This document shows, one piece after another, positions 55,605-64,000 of a stretch of 64,000 nt of DNA. This stretch comes from Rhynchopus sp. YZ270_cl-10 (taxonomy: Eukaryota > Euglenozoa > Diplonemea > Diplonemida > Diplonemidae): contig OZ037908.1 in assembly GCA_964035575.1 (NCBI GenBank), forward strand, positions 434,001-498,000. Direction: 5' to 3'. Within the stretch, counting starts at the first letter, position 1. Each line of letters opens with the position of its first letter. Below the pieces are notes generated by a model. That model saw nothing but the letters and a program-made list of their open reading frames with translations, was not told the DNA's origin and made no database searches. Made by a program: the position numbers and the translations under genes.

Positions 55605-55800
55605 CCATAGGGGGGACCCTATGGATTTTTTGGATTTTGAACTGAAAATTTTGGAGCATAAATTTGGAGAACAAAATTACTATGTCCGAGTTTGAGGCCC
55701 AAAAATTCCATTAAAGCAAGAATTTTTAACTTTTGAGTATCTGTGGTACTCTCATAATTTTTCCTAACTCGCACAAAATTTCTAAAAACGGTGTTTAAAA
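55605..55800. repeat. Right flank segment of the satellite region
   Basis: Contains GATTTTGAACTGAAAATTTT and AAATTACTATGTCCGAG, similar in the same orientation to 52090-52140 on the other side of the arrays. Confidence 0.45.
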
Positions 55801-55807
55801 AAAAAAG

Positions 55808-55861
55808 TACAGATCTAAGATTCTTTATACCAGTAGGTGTAAAGTGAGTGTCGATACAACA
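55808..55861 (+). repeat. Family E, diverged copy
   Basis: GTACAGATCTAAG, CCAGTAGGTGTAAAGTGAGT and GTCGATACAAC. Confidence 0.5.
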
Positions 55862-56325
55862 AAAAAAAGTCAAAAAACAAGAAGGGAAGTGGATACACAC
55901 GGACAGTACTCCATTGTGGTCGACTTCGAATTGCGCAGAACGAAGGGACTGTCAGGATGGGGGAATGCCTGTGTACCTGCTTAAAAATTTTTTTTTTAAG
56001 TAAGAGAAAACCGAATGGAGTGGGAACGCTAGTGAGAGCGCAGCGGAAACGATAGTGGGAACGCAACGAGCTTTTTTCCCCGGTATCACATATGATACTG
56101 ATTTCCATGGATACACATGAAAAGGAGTTCCGTGCTATTCACAGAACTCGATAGGCGATTGAGCTTATCTAACAACAACCAAAACAAAAGAAAGTACAAA
56201 GAAGAGAATAAAAAATGCAGGAAAAATAGACAAAGAGAAAAACAAAGAGATTTTGACAAAGTGAACAATAAAACCTGCCAGCAACTCCCAACACTCCGAG
56301 GGGGGTGTTCGATAACCATCAGTGC

Positions 56326-56365
56326 CCTGTGTCCCAGAGGATGTTTTTTGCACTGTCAAACTTCG
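56326..56365 (+). repeat. Family G repeat
   Basis: CCCTGTGTCCCAGAGG, TTTTTTGCACTGTCAAACTT. Confidence 0.55.
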
Positions 56366-56429
56366 CTTTGTTATTGTCGGGTGTACTCCGTCTGTAGAAG
56401 GTGCGGTACACTATCAAATTCACGTTGTG

Positions 56430-56463
56430 AAGGTGACTAAGCGAGAGGCTTAGGGTTCATCTT
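56430..56463 (+). repeat. Family A hairpin, smallest loop
   Basis: AAGGTGACTAAGC, loop GAGAG, GCTTAGGGTTCATCTT. The loop is reduced to the GAGAG word alone. Confidence 0.85.
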
Positions 56464-57065
56464 ACGTCAGTTTGTATTTTGTTTATTTTTTGTGTGTGTT
56501 TTTATTTTTTCATTATTACGCGTTTGCTGTGCGAGAAGACGTCATCTCCCCTGAGGGGGGTGTGCCCATATTTCACTCAACCCTTTTCCCTTATTCATAC
56601 AACAAACGGCTTCACAATGCGCTTTGTTTTTGAGTGTAAATACACAAGAAAAAAGTAATCTTTGCGAATTTTTTTTTCCTTCTGTCTTAACCACTATTGT
56701 CCATCCTGAAGTCAGATTTGTGAAAGCTCCCTTCTTTTTTTTTGAAAAATTGATACAAAGCATGAAACGGCATTTTCTAAATAAAAAGAAATGGCGCTCT
56801 TACTGGGGGCGGGGGGGTGCGTTTAAAGTATACACATACTTTATTCGGCAGGAATTATTGTTTAAAATGGCCAAAAAATGAAGAAAGGGGGGGAAAAAGG
56901 ATTATATTTCGTGCAACTAAAACTAAGCCTTTTTGTATTCGGCTAGCCAAAACTCTTTAACCGATTCAGAAAATCATGAAAGATGATTTCTGCAACCGAC
57001 TCAAAAATCATATGACAATTCCTTCACATAAAATAGTGCTCATTTTTTTTGTAGGCAATATTAAA

Positions 57066-57348
57066 CATACATGTTGGTACGTACGTAAAACGCGCAAAAA
57101 TAATAAAAAAACGCGCAAAATAATCAAAAAATGTTTTTAATAAAAAACGTCACAAAAACGTAACAAAAACGCGCAAAAAAACGTACTAAAACGTACCAAA
57201 AACACAGAGTAAAAATATTATTTTTGCTGTAATGTTGTATTAAAAAGTGATTATTTTGATTATTTTTGAAAAACGTAGTACGTTTTTGTGTTTTTTGTAC
57301 GTTTTTTGCGCGTTTTTTGCGCGTTTTACGTACGTACCAACATGTATG
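57066..57348. mobile_element. 283-bp MITE-like element with ATTAAA duplication
   Basis: Perfect terminal inverted repeats of at least 34 bp start CATACATGTTGGTACGTACG and continue TAAAACGCGCAAAA. ATTAAA lies directly outside both ends (57060-57065 and 57349-57354). The interior is AT-rich with further complementary GCGCAAAA and TTTTGCGC words, so most of the element can fold into one long hairpin. No coding capacity. The superfamily is unassigned. Confidence 0.8.
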
Positions 57349-57379
57349 ATTAAAAGCGTTGCACAAAAAAAAAAATTAT

Positions 57380-57426
57380 AGTGGAGTTCATCCTCGGGTG
57401 TCTACACTAATACAAACCAAGTTTTC
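57380..57426 (+). repeat. Family B2 structured repeat
   Basis: AGTGGAG, TTCATCCTCGGGTGTCTACA, CTAATACAAACCAAG, TTTTC. Very close to the copies at 7050 and 8044, nearly 50 kb away. Confidence 0.8.
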
Positions 57427-57842
57427 AAAAAAAAAACCTCCCCAACTGAGCTCAGAAAAGAGATTCTGTGGGTTGTGCGTGTGTGTGTATCAGTGCCTTT
57501 CTTACCCTTTCCAGTAAAACGGAGGGGGGAGGAGGAGGGGCTGTATGATGACGCTTGCGGGTTTACAGCTGATATTGAGTACAGAAAGTCTATTCAGCTG
57601 GGATGTAAAAGCGCTTGATTGTATACAATAAATGAATAGAAAAAAATGCGTTTTTTTTTCTTTTGAGAGAGTTTTTAGTTTGTGGAGGGGGGGGAGGAGA
57701 GGATACCGCCGTATTTCTATGCCACCCCATTATGGATGGGGTGTGGTCTAGTTGTATAGACGTCTCGCTGTTCAATTGCCTCCTCCCCCCTCCGCCTTGC
57801 TTCACTTTTCTTTTTCTTTTTTATTTTATTTTTGTCTTCAAA

Positions 57843-57880
57843 GGGGGTGACTAAAGCACAGTGAGGCTTAGGTTCATCCT
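57843..57880 (+). repeat. Family A hairpin
   Basis: GGGGTGACTAAAGC, loop ACAGTGAG, GCTTAGGTTCATCCTT. Confidence 0.7.
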
Positions 57881-58160
57881 TGCATTTTTTTTTTATTTTC
57901 TTTTCTTTTTATATTTCAACCCCCTCCATCCCCCCCATCCCCCTTCCCTCTCTACTGCCAGCCTATCCCAGATTCTTCTCTCTCTTTCTCTTCATTTCCT
58001 TTTTTCATTTCCCTTTCCCTCTGGTCTGAACGACACAGCCACAAGTACAAACGAACCAAAAAACAAACAAAAAAAAGCAAAACACAGCCTTCCCCTTTTA
58101 TATCATCATCAGTGTTTGATTTTCACTGTGTTTTACTCCATTTATGAGGAGCAGCACGTA

Positions 58161-58293
58161 TCAGATGTAAACCACGAAATGGATTGTAGGACTGCATGGT
58201 TGGGGTGTCCACCCTACGGTACAGCCGGTCATTGTACCAAAGGTACACTGTTCACGAGAAGGATTTTGTATTTTAAGACCTTTCAAGTCAAAG
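58161..58293 (+). repeat. Family C repeat, full copy
   Basis: TCAGATGTAAACCACGAAAT, GGACTGCATGGTTGGGGTG, CTACGGTACAGCCGGTCATT, GTACCAAAGGTACACTGTTC, ACGAGAAGGATTTTGTATTT, TTTCAAGTCAAAG. Confidence 0.8.
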
Positions 58294-58336
58294 TTTATAA
58301 GTGTAACCCCTCACACACCTTCCTATGATTTAACAA

Positions 58337-58388
58337 ATTGGGTCCATATCCTGCGCAAGAATTACCCCTAATAGTTATCAAAATACAC
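58337..58388 (+). repeat. Family H repeat
   Basis: TTGGGTCCATATCCTG, AAGAATTACCCCTAATAG, TTATCAAAATACAC; partner of 42695-42743. Confidence 0.6.
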
Positions 58389-58557
58389 AAAAAAAACCCC
58401 CCATATAACCTCCCCTCCCACACACCATTCACACCACAGGGCAGGGTTGACATCTCTAATATATATTTTTTTTTTGCTTTTTTTTTTGTCACCCTCCCCC
58501 CCCCCCCCATTTCCCCCATACACTACACAACACACAATGCGCTGAGAACACTTAAAG

Positions 58558-58635
58558 TCTTTTTTTTCGCAATTTTGCTTTTTTTTTTTCCTCTTTTTCC
58601 TTCCGGGTGACTGAGGCTTCTGATAAACCATCCCC
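58558..58635 (+). promoter_or_regulatory. Pyrimidine tract, AG and decayed family A sequence before the carboxypeptidase gene
   Basis: A T/C tract ends CTTCCGGGTGACTGAG (AG at 58614-58615). GGGTGACTGAGGCTTCTGAT then AAACC looks like a decayed family A copy, so the acceptor-like AG may lie inside a repeat. The ATG follows at 58674. Confidence 0.35.
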
Positions 58636-58673
58636 CCCCTTTTTTCCCCTCCTCCCCCTTTTGATAACTTTTC

Positions 58674-61600
58674 ATGAACAGCTCTAGTAAAGGAAGCGCT
58701 GTTCGAAATGTGTCGCAGATTTCGCAGGCGAGAGGTGGGGGTGGCACTAGCGCATCGTCGTCGTCTTCCTCAACCTCATCGGGCTCGGTCTTTAACAATG
58801 CGTCTCGCATAAAATTTGTTTCCCGGCGAATGAGCAGAGGGGAAACCAACTCCACCCCTCCTGACACCATACCTACTCCATCAGAGCCTACCCCAGCTAC
58901 GTTGCATCCGAGGGACGGCGTTTTTACCGCTCCGATGAGCGCTGACGCAGACCGCACCGCGTTTCCTCAATCCCACAAAATGTCTCGAGGGTATTATGAC
59001 GAATCTGTCCATTCCGCTGCGTGTGCAGCGTCACTTCCTTCTCCTGCGAAGGAAGCAAATCAAACTGCGCTACCAACAGTCTCCGGGGATGCTTCCTCTG
59101 CTGCCATATATGAAACGAAGAAGTTGGGATTGGAGGATCAGATGGAGGACGATGAGGATGACGATGGATATCTAGAAGGGGACGATGACGATGGGGTGGA
59201 AGATGCTAATATGCAGGGAGATGAGGAAGGGGGGAGAAGCGCTCCGGAAGTGGCAATGCGGCCTGCATCGCCGTCAACACCATCACCGCCAACCAATGAG
59301 GTGCGAGAAAAACGCAATTTAAATATCAGGAGGAAAAAGGATAGTGTCGACAGAACTGTTCATAATACTGCGACTGCGCAGGTTCCACCGTTGATGTCGT
59401 CTTCGGTGATTACTATAGTAAAGACAATTAAAACGCATTTTAAAAATTCGGTGTTTTTGACAGAAATGTTGAATGTTTCAATGGTGCAGTTGTCGCCTTC
59501 GTTTGCGCCTCCAGCGGCGTCGGCGGTGACTGGGCAGCATCATGTGAAATTTTATCAGTCGTTCACGCATGCGAACACAGGGGGTGTGCCGTTGCTGTTG
59601 GCGGCGATGGAGTATCATTTGAACGATGTGTCGGTGCTGGAGATGGCCACGCAGCTCCTCTGCGCGCTCATTCACTTTAATGGCAGAAGGCAGCTGAAGG
59701 TCATCGCGAAGGTGGCAAAGAAAGGTGGGTCGCGCCTTGTCTGCAATATCCTTGTTCTTCACAAAACCTCGAGCCGCGTAATGTTTCAGTCGGTCTGCGC
59801 AATTCTTTGCTCCCTGATTAGTACTGACACCCGCCTGACCGCAACGTCTCGTATATCAGGAGCGCTGGCGTCATTGCTTGGGGTCCTCCGCTGTCCGTCT
59901 ACCTGCAAAGAGTTGTTGATCCCCTGTCTCTCCTGTCTCTGTTCGTTGAGCTGTAAATGCAGTCTTTGTTTGTCAAATCTTGTGAAAAAGGGGGCGATTT
60001 CGGTGCTTTCCGATATTTTTCAAAAATGTATTTTGCAGCGTCCGCCGTCTGTCGTCCTATTGAAGTACCTCTGCAAGCTGACGTGGTTGATTTCGCGTAT
60101 TGAAGACCACCGATCCATCTGCGTCAAGGAAGGCATGGTGAGTATTATGTTCGCCATTCTGTACCAAGAAGGGGTCAGCACCGAGGTGCAGCTGTGTGCG
60201 CTGGATGTGGTCCGGAATTTATCGCTCGATTCCGAAGGGTTTCAGCAGTTCGAAAGCATGGGGGGTGTCAACAAGCTTGTTGGGTGCATGCTCGAAGGAA
60301 CCGAAGGCCGCAGCGGTAGCGAGCTTCTTGAGATTGTGAACTACCTCTTTGTGTTCCACAACCTCTCCCAGCTGCACATCACACACGAGGCTGAGACACG
60401 CTTTGCTGAGCATTGTTACAACGAAAACTCCACCAAACCTCAAAAGCAACCGGTCTACGTGCAGTATGGTGCAACAACCGGTGTGGCAGCATCGAACACT
60501 ACCAACACCAACACCAACACCACCACCACACAACGCGGGAAGGAAAGCTTCGACACCCCCGACGACGACGACTGCCAAGTAAACATGACCCGCTTCTGTC
60601 CAGAATTGATGTGTTCACGTGGCGACAGCTGGCGGCTTGATACTGTCAAACCAGAAGGCGCATCGGAAGAAAGCCTCTTTTCTGGCGAGGAGACAACACG
60701 CATCCACCACGTACGTCCCGTAGGTGGCGAACATTCTCCGTCCTGTGCATCGGTTCTCGGTGACTCGCCTAAAGAAATTGAAAAGGCACATACACCACCA
60801 AACAACCTCATGACATGCCTGCTCCGGCACGAACTCCAACGTCTCACCCAGCCGGAATCGGTGATGCACACAGTGGTGTTCGATGATATCCCAAGAGAGG
60901 TCGCGCCTTCGCCTCTTATCTTTGGAAAAATTCAGTTTGGCGGAAAAAAGGCGGTCGAAGCATCTACCGTCCCGCCACTAAAGTTTTCGTCTCAATTTGA
61001 ATCCGCCAATTTGAAGCGGGCCATTCGTATTTATGATACGGAATATGATTTGATATTGAACAGCGATCTTGGAACGGCGTTTCATACCCAATGGTTTTAC
61101 TTTTCGGTGTCCGGGATTGTGCCCGGGGTTGCGTACAAATTTAATATTATCAACCTCGAAAAGGCGTCGTCGCTCTTCTCTAGCGGGCAACGTCCTGTTA
61201 TTTTCTCGGAAAAGGAGTTTACGAAGCATGGTACCGGTTGGAGGCGTGGTGGGTTTAACATCGCATATATGAGAAATCCTTATAGGCGGCGGAATGCACT
61301 TCCTTCTGATATTGATCGTGTTGAAAAATCGGACTTCACAGAGGAGGACAACGGTAATAGCAAGAAACGGCGGCGTAGTGAAGAGGACGATGATGGAGGA
61401 GGGGGTGGGGGTGGTGGTGGTGGTGGTGGGTCGAACGCAGCGCAGAAACGTCTGGACCAGAAGTGTCAGGGCACGTACTCGACGTTAACGTTCTCATTGA
61501 CGTTCAAGCATGCAGGGGATACGTGCTACATAGCGCATTCGTATCCGTACACGTATTCGGGTATGTTGTCTTGTCAAGGGGGGTTTTTTTTTCAACTGAG

Positions 61601-64000
61601 ATCGTTTTAGCATCGTTTCAACTACTCTTTTTATGGTGTAGGAATAGTGAGATATTTGGTGTTCGTGAAACCCAACCATATAAACTCCCCATAGACGTGC
61701 CATACCAACCCCCCTTCTGAAACATTAAGGAAGTGTGTCTCTTCCGCAGATCGCCTCGCATGCTTCCCAAATTTTGTTTTGCTGTTTTCGTCTTCTCCGC
61801 TGTCTCCCGCAGAATTATGCACAACTCGTTGACCTTGATGTGGAATGCTTTTCTGACCTTTTCTCCAGGAGGGGCTTCACGGTAACGGGCTCTTTTATTC
61901 ACATTTGATTATTTCAGTTCGCAACTCATTTTTTGGAATGTATTTGACATTTCCGCTCTCCTTGTTCCTGTTTACTCCCTGATACCTCAGGTGATACACA
62001 ACTACATGGGCGCACCGTAGCACCTATCAATCCATCTGCAGCGGACAACACTTCTGCAACACTTAGGTAGAAGGGCGTAGTTTCGTCAATCACGGCGGAG
62101 CTGAAGTCTTCCGGACCAACCCATTGAAACAATCCTGTACGTACGGTGGAAGAAACAGAATCAAATATTTAATCTACCCTAAACGAAAAGTTGTTTTTCT
62201 TCTTTGTGTTCTTTCTATTCGCTTGCCATATCCTGAAGGGGAGGTTCTGTTTTATGAAAATTCAAATAAAAAATAAAAAAAAACGCCACACACAAACACC
62301 ACAGACCTGCAAAACTACCTGAACCATCTCCCAGTTAAGTTTCCACAGCTGTCTGACTACACGAGGAAGCAGGTACCCTTACCCCCACCCCTTTTCCTCC
62401 ACCGCTTTTCATGATGCTGCAGGCTTCAGTGTGCGGGTTCTTTGGGAGGGGGGGTTTTCCCCCTGAACCCTTCTCCTGCCAGGAGCGAAGCAGACTGCTG
62501 CGGTCTCGTCCCCTTCCCTGCCCGGTGCCCCTCCCTTGTTCCCTTCCTTCATTCCTTCCTGCCCTTTTGTTGCAAGGTGACACAGCAAAACGAGAAGTCA
62601 TATTATAAGCTTACATTCATCCTTGAAAGATTTATGAAGCTTCAAATATAAAATACCACAAATACCACAAATACCACAGGTGCTCTGCAAGACGCTTGGC
62701 CAGAACAACGTGCACCTACTCACAATCACAACCCTCAAGCGTGATGACGGCAGTGACGTGCCTCCGGAAGAGATTGCCGAGCGCAAAGTGTGCTTCATCA
62801 GTGCCCGTGTGCATCCTGGCGAGACGTGCGCGTCATGGGTGTTCAAGGGTCTTCTCGATACCCTCATGGACCCTGTCTCAAGCGAAGCAAAGTATGGCCA
62901 CAGCCCACACACACCCCCCCCCTTCTAATGCTGAGAAAGAGGATACGTCGTACTCTCATACAAAAGTAACGCACCCTTTCTTCCTCTCTGACTTCACTGT
63001 CTACAACACCACTAATCAAATAAACAGAGCACAAAGCATTTTTCAAACCCTCTTCTAATTATTATAATACCGAAGCGAAGGTTCATCTTAAAAAAGACCC
63101 TTTTTTATTCCATTTTCCAGCGTATTCCAGCGTAATAAACAGTGGTGGTAAACATTTTTACAGTCACATCCATCTTTTTTTTCAAGGGATTTTCTCTTTC
63201 TATTTCACCCCCACAGTTTTTGCACAAGATACACCAGCTCGCGTTTCTTTTATCGAACAGATTTTATTCTTCCGTACCCAACACGCAAACACCACTTTCA
63301 ATCAAAAAATTATTATGATTCCTTTTGGTACATTTCCCCCTACACCCCCCTTCCCCTTTCAGGTACCTACGCGACAATCTCGTATTCAAGCTGATCCCAA
63401 TGCTTAACCCGGACGGCGTCATCAACGGTAACCACCGCTGCTCCCTTGCCGGTCGTGATCTTAACCGTGAGTGGCAATATCCATCTAGACATACTACCCC
63501 ACCGGTCTACTACTTTAAGGCGTTGATGAAGCACGTCAAGAAGACCCGCGATGTGCTTCTCTTCACAGACTTTCATGGACACTCCAAACACAAGAACTTT
63601 TTTATCTATGGCTGCAACGCTCTGCGCAAAGGATCTACTGCCACCCCCTCGTTGGTTCTCGAAAAGGTTTTGCCGAAGTTAATGCAAAACCTTACCCCCT
63701 CCTTTTCCCTCGAAAACACTTCATTTAAAGTTCAAAAAGCCAAGGAAAGCACCGGAAGGGTAGTGGTCTGGCGTGAAATTGGTGTGCGTCTGAGCTATAC
63801 AATTGAGGCCTCTCTGATGGGGAGCGATGCTCTCCCGGTTCTTCCTCCGGATGATATAATGGAAAAGGGAGAAGATGGATCGGTACTTCCACCGCAAACT
63901 ACACCTTGCTTTGAGACTAAGGCAGGGCACTACAATACTGCACACTATCAAAGCATTGGGGCCGTGTTCTGCCGTGTACTGCGTCCGTTTCTTGGTAATG
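58674..64000 (+). CDS. Cytosolic carboxypeptidase, CCP1/AGTPBP1-like (partial at window end)
   Basis: Exons 58674-61560, 62305-62372, 62680-62891 and 63363 to at least 63994; introns of 744, 307 and 471 bp have GTATGT, GTACCC and GTATGG donors, and frame is kept. A possible donor GTAATG lies at 63995, so more exons follow outside. M14 metallocarboxypeptidases of this group remove glutamates from tubulin side chains and C-termini. Residues 1-220 are disordered with an acidic run (EDDEDDDGYLEGDDDDG); about 235-600 form ARM-like helical repeats, as in CCP1; about 740-960 are the CCP N-domain (FGKIQFGG, FYFSVSG, YPYTYS). The catalytic domain shows zinc ligands HPGE (His 1030, Glu 1033) and His 1127 in DFHGH, NPDGV, GRDLNREW, and catalytic Glu 1204 in YTIEAS. 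It looks active. Start: first ATG in the frame after the pyrimidine tract. Confidence 0.9.
61618..62132 (-). other. Antisense open segments inside carboxypeptidase intron 1
   Basis: Two stretches of normal complexity lie within the 744-bp intron. On the minus strand 62132-61926 is open and reads FQWVGPEDFSSAVIDETTPF..., preceded by TACAG. 61902-61618 reads RYREAPPGEKVRKAFHIKVN... and RETAEKTKTAKQNLG.... Both look like protein rather than homopolymer frames, but no splice that joins them in frame is convincing. The plus strand of 61741-61910 is also open, with pyrimidine-AG sites at 61811 and 61990. Possibilities are a nested minus-strand gene, alternative exons of the host gene, or an inserted gene fragment. 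Confidence 0.3.
62574..62624 (+). repeat. Family A, expanded copy in intron 2
   Basis: AAGGTGACACAGC, AAAACGAGAAGTC, an ATTATAA insertion, GCTTACATTCATCCTT. Arms and CGAGA word are recognisable. Confidence 0.55.
62935..63053 (+). repeat. Family D repeat in intron 3
   Basis: GAGAAAGAGGATACGTCGTA, CTCTCATACAAAAGTAACGC, CTTCCTCTCTGACTTCACTG, CTACAACACCACTAATCAAA, GAGCACAAAGCATTTTTC. Same orientation as the host gene. Confidence 0.8.
63070..63089 (+). repeat. Family A, 3' fragment in intron 3
   Basis: CGAAGCGAAGGTTCATCTTA keeps only the end of the 3' arm. Confidence 0.35.

Noticed and set aside
53626-55695. Open frames of 540-689 codons across the microsatellite, on both strands
   Set aside because: They are the mechanical result of 5-bp and 7-bp units without stops; all frames give the same cyclic peptide.
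1209-63089. Family A hairpins as tRNA genes or tRNA-derived SINEs
   Set aside because: GGTTCATCTT only partly resembles a B box, there is no full A box at the right distance, no cloverleaf and no target duplications.
1209-63089. Family A hairpins as box C/D snoRNAs
   Set aside because: ATGACTAAG is only superficially like a C box and no consistent CTGA D box follows; the conserved part is one hairpin.

Overview
The window comes from the nuclear genome of a single-celled eukaryote that I cannot place. Protein genes are few. Their exons are GC-rich and their introns are spliceosomal (donors GTATGT, GTATGC, GTACCC, GTATGG; acceptors YAG; 307-744 bp). Between them lie long AT-rich stretches made largely of poly-T, poly-A, poly-C and CT runs. 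A cytosolic carboxypeptidase of the tubulin-deglutamylase type suggests glutamylated microtubules, probably a flagellum or cilium. I saw no tRNA, rRNA, prokaryotic operon or CRISPR array.

Layout. 1-22.2 kb: no convincing protein gene, but several inverted-repeat elements (132-1083, 5033-5607, 9420-9915, 13500-13599, 19562-19637) and dozens of short hairpin repeats. 22.5-24.4 kb: a two-exon gene for a 458-residue protein of unknown function. 24.4-37.9 kb: AT-rich, hairpin repeats only. 37.9-39.4 kb: a small minus-strand candidate gene, divergent from a plus-strand gene for a 250-residue low-complexity protein. 40.9-45.0 kb: a four-exon STE11/MAP3K-like kinase of 991 residues ending in one hydrophobic segment. 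45.0-58.6 kb: repeats, including a palindrome array, a 64-bp perfect palindrome, 1.9 kb of CTGTA/CTGTGTA microsatellite, and a 283-bp MITE-like element at 57066. 58.7-64.0 kb: a CCP1/AGTPBP1-like carboxypeptidase that runs off the window.

The most unusual feature is a set of short structured repeats (25-150 bp) scattered through intergenic DNA and introns. Family A (about 50 copies) is a hairpin with outer arms like AAGRTGA/TCATCTT, inner arms usually CTAAGC/GCTTAG, a loop containing GAGAG, and a tail like TATAAACTTTTCTTT. Many copies differ by paired changes that keep the stem. Family B begins AGTG-GAG, ends CTACACT and carries a variable internal hairpin. Families C-H are less frequent. Every copy I recognised reads on the plus strand, the strand of all four confident genes. 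This is hard to explain by ordinary transposition and suggests elements that act in RNA, or that arise from or are tolerated only in one transcription direction.

The four confident genes share no obvious pathway. They share direction, GC-rich exons, and a pyrimidine tract followed by AG ahead of the start codon. Coordinates of repeat copies were read by eye and may be off by a few bases.
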